A stretch of DNA of 59,572 nucleotides. Source: an uncultured Lachnospiraceae bacterium (lineage in GTDB: Bacteria > Bacillota > Clostridia > Lachnospirales > Lachnospiraceae). The notes beneath the pieces were generated by a model. The model was not told the DNA's origin. It saw only the letters and a program-made list of their open reading frames with translations, and did no database searches. The stretch lies in the NCBI GenBank assembly GCA_934292725.1, contig CAKQXY010000020.1:1-59572 (forward strand), given 5' to 3'. The translations under genes were made by a program, and so were the position numbers. Shown here one piece after another: positions 43,335 through 51,840 of this stretch (the stretch's first letter is position 1; the number at the start of each line of letters is the position of its first letter).

Positions 43335-43994
43335 TTATGCATCACGGCGAAAGCTGCAGTCTTTTTTGCCGCAGGCCTCACATCCTTCTGTGACGCATCC
43401 TGTTCTGATATGGCTTAAGCCCATCAAAGCTGTAACAGATTTTTCAGGCTGCATTACGCCGCCTCCCGAAAGAAATAGACCTATTGTTTTCTGTGCATTA
43501 AGTGCCGTCAAAAATGATGACTGTACATCCAAAGACAAATCTCCGTAGCCCGGACTATACCTTGGACGCACAAAAAGGCCGTCTTTTGCAGCCTCTTTTT
43601 CAATATTCTTTTGACACAAATTGCAATAGCACTCAATGGCCTCTGCCGCCGTAGACTGAAGTACTGCTGCCTTTGTGATATTTAATCTCAGATAACGTTC
43701 CATCAAACGATCTATTTCATGACCAAGCGTTGCCGCAAAGAAAATGACCTCGCTGCAGTCTTTTAAGTTTCGTTCCAGACTGTTGCTGACAAGCTCCACA
43801 CCACCTGCCTGCATATGACCTGCAGACAGATGTGTGAGTGCAAAACGCCGATATACATGGCGCGGCTGCGCTGTCCGCGCAACATCTTCCATGCACTGAT
43901 GAATTAACATCATAACCTGTTCGTCCGGCTGTATCTTTTTGTAGCCGAGATAACGGATAATCTCTCGTTCTCTCATCTGATTTATATCAATCAT
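43335..43994 (-). CDS. Methionine synthase activation-domain protein
   Basis: A 219-aa stand-alone version of the MetH reactivation domain, with the SAM-binding block RPRYSPGYGDLSLDVQ (near 143) and a Cys-rich end (CEACGKKDCSF). It should deliver a methyl group from SAM to the inactive cobalamin of the MetH encoded next to it. Its ATG overlaps the metF stop as ATGA. Confidence 0.93.
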   Translation of the reverse strand: MIDINQMREREIIRYLGYKKIQPDEQVMMLIHQCMEDVARTAQPRHVYRRFALTHLSAGHMQAGGVELVSNSLERNLKDCSEVIFFAATLGHEIDRLMERYLRLNITKAAVLQSTAAEAIECYCNLCQKNIEKEAAKDGLFVRPRYSPGYGDLSLDVQSSFLTALNAQKTIGLFLSGGGVMQPEKSVTALMGLSHIRTGCVTEGCEACGKKDCSFRRDA

Positions 43995-44857
43995 TTTAAA
44001 ATCTCCGAAAGATTCTTCTGAATAGCCTCTGCAATCTGCGGCTTATTCATAGAATATACGTGAATGTGGTTGATTCCGTTTGCAATCAAGTCAATGATCT
44101 GATCAGTTGCATAGGCTATACCTGCCTGCTCCATCGCCTTCGGATTAAAACCAAAGCGGTCAACCAGATTTAAAAAACGCTGCGGCATACTGCATCCGGA
44201 AAGATCACGCGCAGTTTCCACCTGCTTTGCTCGCGTGATTGGCATAATACCCGGGATCACTGGAACACTTATGCCCTGTTCTCTGACACGATATAAGAAG
44301 TTAAAGAAAATATTGTTGTCAAAAAACATCTGCGTTGTCAAAAACTCACATCCTGCATCTACCTTCTTCTTAAGGTTGATGATGTCCTCATTCTTATTTG
44401 ATGCCTCAACATGTCCCTCTGGATAACAGGCTCCGCCTACACAAAAATCGCCATAGGATTTGATTTCAGATACAAGTTCTGACGCATAATGAAAATCAAC
44501 AAATGGATCTCCCTCAAAATCTCTAGGACGATCACCGCGCAGAGCCAGCACATTTTCAATTCCTGCTGCCTTCATCTCATCTAATGTGTTATGAATATTT
44601 TCCTTTGTTGCGCCTACACATGTTAAATGTGCAATCGTTGTTACGCCAGTTGTATCCTGAATTCCTTTTGCAATTGCAACAGTATTCTTTCTTGTATTTC
44701 CGCCTGCTCCATATGTAACGCTCATGTAGCTTGGTTTTAATGCGGCAACATCAATCGTTGCCTGACGAACTGACTCAAACTGTGCATCTGTCTTTGGCGG
44801 AAATACCTCAAAAGACAGTGTGATTTTTCCATTTGACAATATTTCATTTACTTTCAT
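43991..44857 (-). CDS. metF: Methylenetetrahydrofolate reductase
   Basis: A 288-aa flavoprotein barrel that makes 5-methyl-THF, the methyl donor for MetH. Seen motifs: SFEVFPPKTDAQ with catalytic Glu, SVTYGAGG, LALRGDRPRDFEG, FLTTQMFFDN and PGIMPIT. AGAGGAATTAAGAAATA precedes the ATG. It heads the metF-activation-metH unit. The 269-base upstream gap has a TATACT -10-like box on the minus strand but no SAM, T-box or THF riboswitch that I could recognise. Confidence 0.95.
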   Translation of the reverse strand: MKVNEILSNGKITLSFEVFPPKTDAQFESVRQATIDVAALKPSYMSVTYGAGGNTRKNTVAIAKGIQDTTGVTTIAHLTCVGATKENIHNTLDEMKAAGIENVLALRGDRPRDFEGDPFVDFHYASELVSEIKSYGDFCVGGACYPEGHVEASNKNEDIINLKKKVDAGCEFLTTQMFFDNNIFFNFLYRVREQGISVPVIPGIMPITRAKQVETARDLSGCSMPQRFLNLVDRFGFNPKAMEQAGIAYATDQIIDLIANGINHIHVYSMNKPQIAEAIQKNLSEILK

Positions 44858-45126
44858 TATTTCTTAATTCCTCTTTCCTCTATATGGTGTGTTCTGTCGC
44901 ATCGCTGTTATGCTGCAGATGTCTGTTTGCTAATGATGCTCTGTTCACTCCCCACTACAGCTTGTTTGTCGAGCTCATTTATCGTAAGTATAGCATGGAT
45001 TTTACTTCATGAAAAGAAGATTTTCTCAATGGTTTGATATTGATATAAACTATACCAAAAGTACTTGCTGTCCTCTTTATTTTCCACTATGATAAACAAA
45101 AAAAGGAAAGGATCTGGATTATAACG

Positions 45127-45816
45127 ATGAAAAAACAGGCTACTAAAATCAAGATTTGCGGACTGACAGAAGAAAAAGAGGCTGATTATCTCAATCAAAT
45201 TCATGCAGATTTTGCAGGAATGGTCGTATTTTTTCCTAAAAGCAAGAGAAATATCTCACTTGATCAGGCAAAAAAAATAAAGGCAGCACTTCTGCCTGAA
45301 ATAAAAACAGTCGCCGTGACTGTCTCGCCAACGCTTGCACAAATAAGCCAGATTGCAGAGGCTGGCTTTGACCTTATTCAAATCCACGGTGATCCTGCTG
45401 ATCTTGATATAAAAACAGCCAAATCAATCTGCGAATATACAAATAAGCTTTCTCTTCCTATATTAAAAGCATTTAATGTCTCTGATATTGACAGCTATAA
45501 CTGTTGGCAGTCGTGTCCGTCTGTCGCCGGCTTTGTATTTGATGCCGCTAAACCTGGAAGCGGCAAAACTTTTGACTGGACTTTGCTTAAGGATCTTCCT
45601 CGTTCAAACAAGCTCTTCATGCTGGCGGGCGGACTGATGCCTGAAAATGTTTCAAATGCGATTTGTTTTTTACATCCTGATGGTGTGGACGTATCATCTG
45701 GTGTGGAGTTTATAGAAAAAGACCGCCCCGGCAAAGATCCTTATCGCATACAGGCCTTTGCCGAAGCGGTACAACTTGCAGACAAACAACTCACATCAAA
45801 ACACTTATCTATTTGA
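45127..45816 (+). CDS. trpF: Phosphoribosylanthranilate isomerase, orphan
   Basis: A 229-aa TIM barrel with KICGLTEEKEADY at the start (catalytic Cys), the QIHGD strand and the phosphate-binding end LAGGLMPEN and GVDVSSGVE. It catalyses the Amadori step of tryptophan synthesis. No other trp gene is nearby. AGGAAAGG lies 13 or so bases upstream. Its last 12 bases overlap the 3' end of the convergent SulP gene. The stand-alone location is odd but the enzyme motifs look complete. Confidence 0.92.
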   Translation: MKKQATKIKICGLTEEKEADYLNQIHADFAGMVVFFPKSKRNISLDQAKKIKAALLPEIKTVAVTVSPTLAQISQIAEAGFDLIQIHGDPADLDIKTAKSICEYTNKLSLPILKAFNVSDIDSYNCWQSCPSVAGFVFDAAKPGSGKTFDWTLLKDLPRSNKLFMLAGGLMPENVSNAICFLHPDGVDVSSGVEFIEKDRPGKDPYRIQAFAEAVQLADKQLTSKHLSI

Positions 45817-47472
45817 CGTAATCTTTTCTGCCTTTTCAATTGCTGCATCAATATTCGGGCTGAAATTTTCTTTTCCTATTAATGTGTCAAAGCCAGCCTT
45901 TCTAATAACACGCATTGGCTGATCGTTTACATGTGAAAGAATGAGCGTTATCTTCTTTTTTCTGCATTTCTCATAAAGAGACGTTAATGAGTTCATTGCT
46001 GTACTGTCAAGTGCCGGAACACCTCTCATTCTAAGAATCAGGCATTTTGTCTTTTCTGTTACTGAAATCAGACCAATCTGATCTGCAGCACCAAAAAACA
46101 ATGGACCTGTAATCTCGCATACACTGATTGATGATGGAATATCGCGCATACGCGCACGCTCTGCATCGCGAACCTCATCGGAAATCTCATCCGTATGACT
46201 CCAGTTACGCACACCAGTCTCATCACTCATGCGCTTCATAAATAAAAGGCAAGCCAGTACCATGCCGACTTCAATCGCAACAACAAGATCAAATACAACT
46301 GTCAGCATAAAGGTAATGACAAGCACTGCAATATCACTTTTTGGTGCCGTCTTTACAAGACGCACAAATGGACGCCACTGACACATGTTATAAGCAACAA
46401 TAAATAAAATTGCAGCAATCGTCGGCATCGGAATCCAGCCTGCATATGGCATCAGCACAAGAAGCACTAAAAATAACACAACAGCGTGTACCATTCCAGC
46501 TACAGGTGTGCGGCCTCCATTTTTAATGTTTGCTGCAGTACGTGCAATCGCACCTGTTGCCGGGATTCCTCCAAACAGCGCGGATGCAACATTTCCTGCT
46601 CCCTGTGCAGCAAGCTCCATGTTGGAACGATGATTTCCATTAATCATGCCGTCTGCCACCACACATGAAAGAAGGGACTCGATTGCTGCCAAAATTGCAA
46701 TTGTGAATGCATTTGGAAGTGCCTTCTGAATCACCTCAAGGCTAAGCTTTGGCAAATGGAATGACGGAAGGCTGCTGCTTATTGTATACAGATCGCCAAT
46801 TGTATTTACCTGAATCGGCATCAGCTTTACCATTAAAATACCAACTGCAACAGCTGCTAATGACGGCGGAATCTTCGCAAGCACCTTTACCTTTGGCATA
46901 AAAATAAGAATTGCCAGACATACTGCTCCCACAAAAACAGCATGCCAGTTTAGTGTGCCTATTCCTGCCAAAAAGCCTTCCAGCTTTTCCATTGTCTCAA
47001 TTGTAGGCATTCCTGCCGGAATTGTAACACCACAAAAATCCTTAAGCTGTCCAATTGCAATTGTCACAGCAATACCTGCCGTGAAACCAGTCGTAATCGT
47101 ATAAGGAATAAACTTAATCAGTGAACCAAGACGGCAAAATCCCATTAAAATTAAAATGATTCCTGCCAGAATGGTTGCCACAGCTAAGCCATCCATTCCC
47201 TGATCTGCTACGATTCCTGCAACAATAGTTGCAAATGCAGCTGTCGGTCCTGCAATTTGTACCTGACTTCCTCCCAAAAAGGAAATCACAAATCCAGCTA
47301 TAACTGCCGTATAAATTCCGCGCTCTGGGCCTACGCCAGATGCAAGCGCCAACGCAATTGACAGCGGCAGCGCAATGATTGCCACAATGATTCCGGCAAT
47401 CAGATCTTTGATGAACTGTTCCTTCGAATATTTTTTCAGACAGGTAAACAGCATCGGTTTCAGATCTTCCAT
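45805..47472 (-). CDS. SulP-family anion transporter with STAS domain
   Basis: A 555-aa protein with about eleven to twelve spans of the SLC26/SulP type (LIAGIIVAIIALPLSIALAL, QIAGPTAAFATIVAG) and a C-terminal STAS domain (about 440-550, MRGVPALDSTAMNSL). The substrate may be sulfate, bicarbonate or another anion; the sequence does not decide. GGGGGATAG precedes the ATG. It overlaps trpF tail to tail. Confidence 0.92.
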   Translation of the reverse strand: MEDLKPMLFTCLKKYSKEQFIKDLIAGIIVAIIALPLSIALALASGVGPERGIYTAVIAGFVISFLGGSQVQIAGPTAAFATIVAGIVADQGMDGLAVATILAGIILILMGFCRLGSLIKFIPYTITTGFTAGIAVTIAIGQLKDFCGVTIPAGMPTIETMEKLEGFLAGIGTLNWHAVFVGAVCLAILIFMPKVKVLAKIPPSLAAVAVGILMVKLMPIQVNTIGDLYTISSSLPSFHLPKLSLEVIQKALPNAFTIAILAAIESLLSCVVADGMINGNHRSNMELAAQGAGNVASALFGGIPATGAIARTAANIKNGGRTPVAGMVHAVVLFLVLLVLMPYAGWIPMPTIAAILFIVAYNMCQWRPFVRLVKTAPKSDIAVLVITFMLTVVFDLVVAIEVGMVLACLLFMKRMSDETGVRNWSHTDEISDEVRDAERARMRDIPSSISVCEITGPLFFGAADQIGLISVTEKTKCLILRMRGVPALDSTAMNSLTSLYEKCRKKKITLILSHVNDQPMRVIRKAGFDTLIGKENFSPNIDAAIEKAEKITSNR

Positions 47473-47618
47473 GAAACTATCCCCCTCATTTTGTGTGTTT
47501 TTTTGTCTTTACAGCGCACACGATGGCTATTGTATCATGTATGATTATAAACTGTCTACCCGTTTTTGCTCACAATTACGCGATTATTCGCTATGTACGC
47601 GATTTTGTACAAAAATCA

Positions 47619-48293
47619 TTACTGTACTGCCATACATGTTCCAATTAGTCTGCAGCTGTCCATTCTTCTAAACCTAAGCGCAGTCCCTCTTCCATTAATA
47701 GTATTTAATGCATATCCTTTTTCTGAAATGTGAAATTGGCGAAAGTACAGACGATGATTATATAAAAACAATGCATTTTCTCCCTCATTTGGAAATTTAT
47801 CTGATAACAATAAAACATCATTTTTACAATACCTCGGTGAAAAATGATCGTTTGGAAGACGCAGCGCCATATATACGTTTTCACAGGCTGTCTTTACATG
47901 TTCTACGTCAAAGCTTGAAAAAGCTGCTCCATCTGATGTTTCCACTGCCGGAATCAGACATGGAATCTCACGTTCCTCGTTTGCATCTACTCCTGCCTGC
48001 CACTGCGCTTCTATCTCTGCAATTGCACGTATAAATTTCTTTCCATGCTCTCCGCTTTCGCGATACGCAAATAGAAGCTGTTCTTCCTCCTCTCGCGGAC
48101 TTTCCCCCATAAGACTTTCCATTGATACATCTAGTGTACGGCTAAGTGCCAAAAGTGTGTCTACTCTTGGATTTCTCGCTCTCCTGTAAATGATATTGCG
48201 AATCGTCTCAATTGGGACATTCGACAGCATAGACAGTTTCTCTAGTGTCAATCCCTTTTTGTCCATCATTGCCTTTAGCTGTTTGTCAATCAT
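47619..48293 (-). CDS. XRE-family regulator with a degenerate S24-like domain
   Basis: A 224-aa protein: helix-turn-helix (about 5-62, LTLEKLSMLSNVPIETIRNI) and a C-terminal LexA/S24-like fold (about 130-222). In the peptidase-like part the usual nucleophile motif DSMSP reads DHFSPRY, and the base-Lys position reads RLYFRQF, so the Ser/Lys dyad is missing. It should therefore not cleave itself. GGGAGG precedes the ATG. It is divergent from a related regulator 200 bases away. Confidence 0.8.
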   Translation of the reverse strand: MIDKQLKAMMDKKGLTLEKLSMLSNVPIETIRNIIYRRARNPRVDTLLALSRTLDVSMESLMGESPREEEEQLLFAYRESGEHGKKFIRAIAEIEAQWQAGVDANEEREIPCLIPAVETSDGAAFSSFDVEHVKTACENVYMALRLPNDHFSPRYCKNDVLLLSDKFPNEGENALFLYNHRLYFRQFHISEKGYALNTINGRGTALRFRRMDSCRLIGTCMAVQ

Positions 48294-48357
48294 TTTACAA
48301 TTCCTCCCATTTTGCTATTGTCATTTTTTCCCATTTGAAGTATTCTATTACCATGAA

Positions 48358-48440
48358 GACTAAAAGATACAACGTCTTGGAATGAAACTATCGTATCACA
48401 TGTAATTTGTAGTATGGTAGCTAAGATTACACTTTTAGTC
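48358..48440. promoter_or_regulatory. Inverted GACTAAAAG boxes between two divergent regulators
   Basis: GACTAAAAG (48358-48366) and CTTTTAGTC (48432-48440) are perfect inverted 9-base copies in the shared promoter region. They could be operator half-sites for one or both regulators. Binding is inference. Confidence 0.4.
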
Positions 48441-48495
48441 GTTTCTACACATGTACAAAGTACCGAAAACTATACGAAAGAGACTATACAATTTT

Positions 48496-49230
48496 ATGAC
48501 ACAGCAAAAAATTCTATTAAATTTCATTGATAACATTGAAAAAGAACGTGTCAGGCTAAATCTGACACAGGCGCAGATGGCTCAGAAACTTGATATGTCT
48601 GTGTCCAATTATAAAAAACTAATTGCCGGTCAGTATAGACGCCCGAACCTTTTTCTGGCTCAGCGCCTGTATGAACTGACCGGCAAGCTGCTATTTGAAT
48701 TTTTCGATTTGGATTCGCCTAAGCTAAATGCGATTTCAAAGTTTATGAAGCTGTCTGATACTCAATGTTCCTTCATAGAGGGCATAATGGATTTTGAGCT
48801 TTCATTTTCAGCGCCAAAAGAAGAAAATGCTGACGACTACCTGACTGTTTTTATTCCAACAGGCAATTGCGAAGATGGCATGATATGGGATTCTGCAAAC
48901 GTCCGTAAAGTAAATATTGCACCATATCGAAAACGCTATGGTTCTCAAATCAATGCCGGCATTGAAGTCACTTCAAATCATTTAACTCCCGTTTATCATA
49001 TGGGAGATATTCTGCTCATCTCACGCCGTCCTCCTCGCGATGGTGATACTACCATCTTTTTAAACACTGAAAATGGCCGTGTCTACCTGCGCCGTTTTAT
49101 TCAGCAGGTTCCTCGTATTCTTCAGCCAATCAACGGATATGGCGAATCATTCTATATTGATCCCTATAATGAAGACGAAGTAAAAAAGTGGGTCAAGTAT
49201 GGCGTTGTTCTCACAAAAATGCGTGAATAA
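48496..49230 (+). CDS. XRE-family regulator with a degenerate S24-like domain, divergent homologue
   Basis: A 244-aa protein with a helix-turn-helix (about 15-70, LTQAQMAQKLDMSVSNYKKL) and the same S24-like C-terminal fold as its divergent neighbour. The nucleophile position reads SNHLTPVYHMGD and the Lys position VYLRRF, so the dyad is also lost here. The start is uncertain: the ATG at 48496 has only a weak GAAAGAG, and an in-frame ATG at 48451 has no site at all. It ends one base before the convergent wall-hydrolase gene. Confidence 0.78.
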   Translation: MTQQKILLNFIDNIEKERVRLNLTQAQMAQKLDMSVSNYKKLIAGQYRRPNLFLAQRLYELTGKLLFEFFDLDSPKLNAISKFMKLSDTQCSFIEGIMDFELSFSAPKEENADDYLTVFIPTGNCEDGMIWDSANVRKVNIAPYRKRYGSQINAGIEVTSNHLTPVYHMGDILLISRRPPRDGDTTIFLNTENGRVYLRRFIQQVPRILQPINGYGESFYIDPYNEDEVKKWVKYGVVLTKMRE

Positions 49231-49231
49231 A

Positions 49232-50704
49232 TCAATCCTCAGGAAAACAAATTGCTGTCGCATAGGCATCAAGATATTGTGTGCCCGCTGCTGTTACAAG
49301 ATTTAGCTGTGTAATCTGACATTGATAGACCTCTTTTGTGCTGACACCATCATCGGCCATACATGTTGTAAAGTTATGAAGAATCAAATCTTCTCCATTT
49401 TCCTGTCCGATATACATGACCACATGGTTTTTCATTACAAGCAGCGTTCCCGGATTCATAGACTGGATTTTTTCCAGCTTTTCTTCCTGTGTCATGCCTT
49501 CAAGTGATACAATTTGTGTTCCTGTCTGTGCCATGCTGCCTGTATTTCGCGGCAAAACGATTCCAAAACATCTGTAAATGGCATTCATCGTTGAAGAACA
49601 ATCCATATCTCCATTGGAATCTCCCCAGCCATAAGCCATTCCAACTAACTTTTTAGCTTGATCAAGAATATTTTCCTGAGTCATATCAAGATAGCCAAAA
49701 TGAATGCCATCCTGAGCAGTCTCAACGTTTGTTATCATCAGCTGGCCTTTGTCATCTTTCTGTGGGATAGATACCATAAGTATGCCTTCTGATTCTTCCT
49801 TTGCCGGAAGTGCTGTTCCCATGCGAAGCGTTACATTGGTACCTGCGAGTGTCAGTCTGGCATCTGTCACAACGGCTCGTTTCGTATCCTGCCATTTCTT
49901 TAATTCGTCAAGTGTGCAGCTTGCGATTTTATCTGTTTCTACCCAGCCTCTATAATTTTGTGCCTGCACAAAACTCCAGACTTTGTCTGCAGTCTGATGA
50001 ACTGTTACGACTGCTTCACCTGTCATAAGCATACTTTCCTGAAAATAATCAAATGAATGTGCATCTAATGAAGTGGATGCTTTTTTCCACGTTGGAAAAG
50101 CTCTAACTGCGGCATTTTGTGTGATAACACCATACTTAAGTGTAATAGAATCTGAGATGCCTTCTATATTTCTTCTTGCAAGAATCTCATCCTGTGCCTC
50201 TTTCGTCACTGGCTCTCCCTCTAGGTACGGCCAGTTTCCATACGTATATGCTTCAATCCAAAGACGTACATCATCTGCTGAGACATCTGTAAGCTGTGTC
50301 ACATCTGCGACACCTGATTTTGAGTTTGCCATAGTAGCCTCGTTAATCTGCTGATAAGCTAAAGCTTTTGTTGATTCTTCTTCAAGTGTCTGTTCAGCTT
50401 TTTGATCTTCTGCTTCCTTAATTTCTTCAGCATCCGTTTCATTCGCTGTAAGTGTCTGACTTTCCGATGATGCTGCCGATGGCTTTGCTGCCAATTCCTG
50501 TGTCTTTTTTTGAAGTCCCATAGTATTAACAGCATCCACAATACCTAATCCATGTCCGCTCTCTGGCTCTAGTCGAACACTTCCTAACACTGCCCATAAC
50601 AGCACGCCTCCAAGCAGTACCACACAGGCAGACATTCCTATAATAAGCGGCTTTAGGCTAAGACCTCTTCTTTTATTTTCATGCGGTTCTTTTTTTCTTC
50701 TCAA
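49232..50704 (-). CDS. Membrane-anchored NlpC/P60 cell-wall peptidase
   Basis: The 490-aa protein has a signal anchor (about 20-42), a long Glu/Ala/Ser/Gln-rich linker (about 60-125), bacterial SH3-like domains (about 190-330, RAFPTWKKAST and GWVETDKIA) and a C-terminal NlpC/P60 domain. Catalytic Cys is in GDMDCSSTMNAIYRCFG and His in KNHVVMYIG. It should cut peptidoglycan stem peptides outside the membrane. The start is TTG at 50702-50704, after GGAGGCGGAG. The upstream gap to 51034 carries operator-like repeats. Confidence 0.9.
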   Translation of the reverse strand: MRRKKEPHENKRRGLSLKPLIIGMSACVVLLGGVLLWAVLGSVRLEPESGHGLGIVDAVNTMGLQKKTQELAAKPSAASSESQTLTANETDAEEIKEAEDQKAEQTLEEESTKALAYQQINEATMANSKSGVADVTQLTDVSADDVRLWIEAYTYGNWPYLEGEPVTKEAQDEILARRNIEGISDSITLKYGVITQNAAVRAFPTWKKASTSLDAHSFDYFQESMLMTGEAVVTVHQTADKVWSFVQAQNYRGWVETDKIASCTLDELKKWQDTKRAVVTDARLTLAGTNVTLRMGTALPAKEESEGILMVSIPQKDDKGQLMITNVETAQDGIHFGYLDMTQENILDQAKKLVGMAYGWGDSNGDMDCSSTMNAIYRCFGIVLPRNTGSMAQTGTQIVSLEGMTQEEKLEKIQSMNPGTLLVMKNHVVMYIGQENGEDLILHNFTTCMADDGVSTKEVYQCQITQLNLVTAAGTQYLDAYATAICFPED

Positions 50705-50860
50705 TATTCTCCGCCTCCTGTCTAAAACAAAAACAATATATCAGTTATCCTGTTCTTTAACTTATCATACCATTTTTCTCTTTTATTATGTTTTAAAGAT
50801 TTCTTACAATTCACGTAACAAATACTTAATGTATCGTATCACGTGTCAAATAATTTTTAG

Positions 50861-50932
50861 AATTTATAGTATCTATTTTTCGCTAATTGATACTATCGGT
50901 TTCTTTACCGTGTTCTTTGCAATTTATAGTAT
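50861..50932. promoter_or_regulatory. ATAGTAT repeat operators upstream of the SinR-like pair
   Basis: ATAGTATC (50866-50873) and GATACTAT (50889-50896) form a perfect inverted repeat with a 15-base spacer. The 12-base AATTTATAGTAT occurs at 50861-50872 and again at 50921-50932, exactly 60 bases apart. The rest of the AT-rich 50705-51034 gap shows no gene. The boxes are candidates for autoregulation by the XRE regulators downstream or control of the divergent wall hydrolase. Confidence 0.55.
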
Positions 50933-51034
50933 ATAAATTAACAATCTTGATATCTTAAATCTGTAAACTCATATTTTTACAGATTTATTTTTGTAGTATT
51001 TACATGAATGAAGAAAAAGGAAGAGAAAACTGAT

Positions 51035-51373
51035 ATGTCTGAATTTACGTTAATTGTTGGAAAAAGGATCCGAAAAGCAAGAAAAGCAAAAGATTTGACA
51101 CTTGAAGAGCTTGCTGAATGCTGCGGACTTCATCCTGCATATATTGGTCAGCTTGAGCGCGGTGTAAAGAATGCATCGTTATATACACTTGAAAAGATTG
51201 CATGTGCACTTGAACTTTCTTTAACCGACTTGGTTGGCAACAGTGATATTGTCACAGAAACGGCAAAAACCAATATTCCTGCTGACTGCAGAAGTATCAT
51301 CTGTACGCTCCCACCGCAATCACATGAGCTTATTTATGCACTGCTAAAGCAGATTATCAACCTTGAGCGCTGA
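51035..51373 (+). CDS. Small XRE/SinR-like DNA-binding regulator, first of tandem pair
   Basis: A 112-aa protein: helix-turn-helix at about 8-62 (DLTLEELAECCGLHPAYIGQ, LERGVKNASLYTLEKIACAL) and a short C-terminal segment. The ATG at 51035 follows AAGGAAG; an ATG nine codons earlier has no site. The next gene is a paralogue, sharing YIGQLERG and the same length. Confidence 0.85.
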   Translation: MSEFTLIVGKRIRKARKAKDLTLEELAECCGLHPAYIGQLERGVKNASLYTLEKIACALELSLTDLVGNSDIVTETAKTNIPADCRSIICTLPPQSHELIYALLKQIINLER

Positions 51374-51438
51374 TGGTGCTTAAACTCAAATGGTTCGTAA
51401 AATTCATAAAAGAAAAATTAAAAACAAGGAGATTGACT

Positions 51439-51780
51439 ATGTCTGATATTGCCGAAGCTGTTGGAAAACGAATTTATGCCATTCGAACATCAAAGCACAT
51501 GAGCCGTAAAGATCTTGCCAAACGCTCTGGACTTCATCTTACCTATATCGGTCAGCTTGAGCGCGGTGAGCGAAATGCGACGCTGGCAACACTTGAAAGT
51601 GTCTCTTACGCACTTAATGTACCGATTGAGCGCTTTGTTGAATATATTACACCTGGAATGGCTTCGCAGGAGACTGCTGCAAATGAATGCTATAACTTGA
51701 TTTTAGAGCAGACACCGCGCACGCAAAAGCGTCTTCTTGCAATTCTCCAAAATATGGCACAGCTGCACCAAATACAATAA
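51439..51780 (+). CDS. Small XRE/SinR-like DNA-binding regulator, second of tandem pair
   Basis: A 113-aa paralogue of the preceding gene, with helix-turn-helix MSRKDLAKRSGLHLTYIGQ then LERGERNATLATLESVSYAL and a helical C-terminal tail. AAGGAG stands seven bases before the ATG at 51439; the longer upstream reading overlaps the first gene's stop and has no site. A bidirectional terminator follows. Confidence 0.87.
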   Translation: MSDIAEAVGKRIYAIRTSKHMSRKDLAKRSGLHLTYIGQLERGERNATLATLESVSYALNVPIERFVEYITPGMASQETAANECYNLILEQTPRTQKRLLAILQNMAQLHQIQ

Positions 51781-51797
51781 ATTCTAATTTTAAAAAA

Positions 51798-51826
51798 AGA
51801 GTCACGCGGAAGTTTCGCGTGGCTCT
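51798..51826. terminator. Bidirectional terminator between the regulator pair and the FNT gene
   Basis: AGAGTCACGCG (51798-51808) and CGCGTGGCTCT (51816-51826) pair with one G-U. The minus strand continues into seven T; the plus side is AT-rich. Confidence 0.85.
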
Positions 51827-51840
51827 TAATATTACTTGTT

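Noticed and set aside
44858..45126. Possible riboswitch ahead of metF
   Set aside because: The leader lacks the conserved cores of SAM-I, THF and T-box elements that I know; only a weak promoter is visible.
47577..47604. Direct repeat TACGCGATT (47577-47585 and 47596-47604) upstream of SulP
   Set aside because: Only nine bases, two copies, and no link to a promoter could be shown; too weak to list as an operator.
47619..48293. Calling this regulator LexA or a phage CI repressor
   Set aside because: The Ser and Lys of the S24 dyad are replaced, and no phage or SOS genes are nearby.
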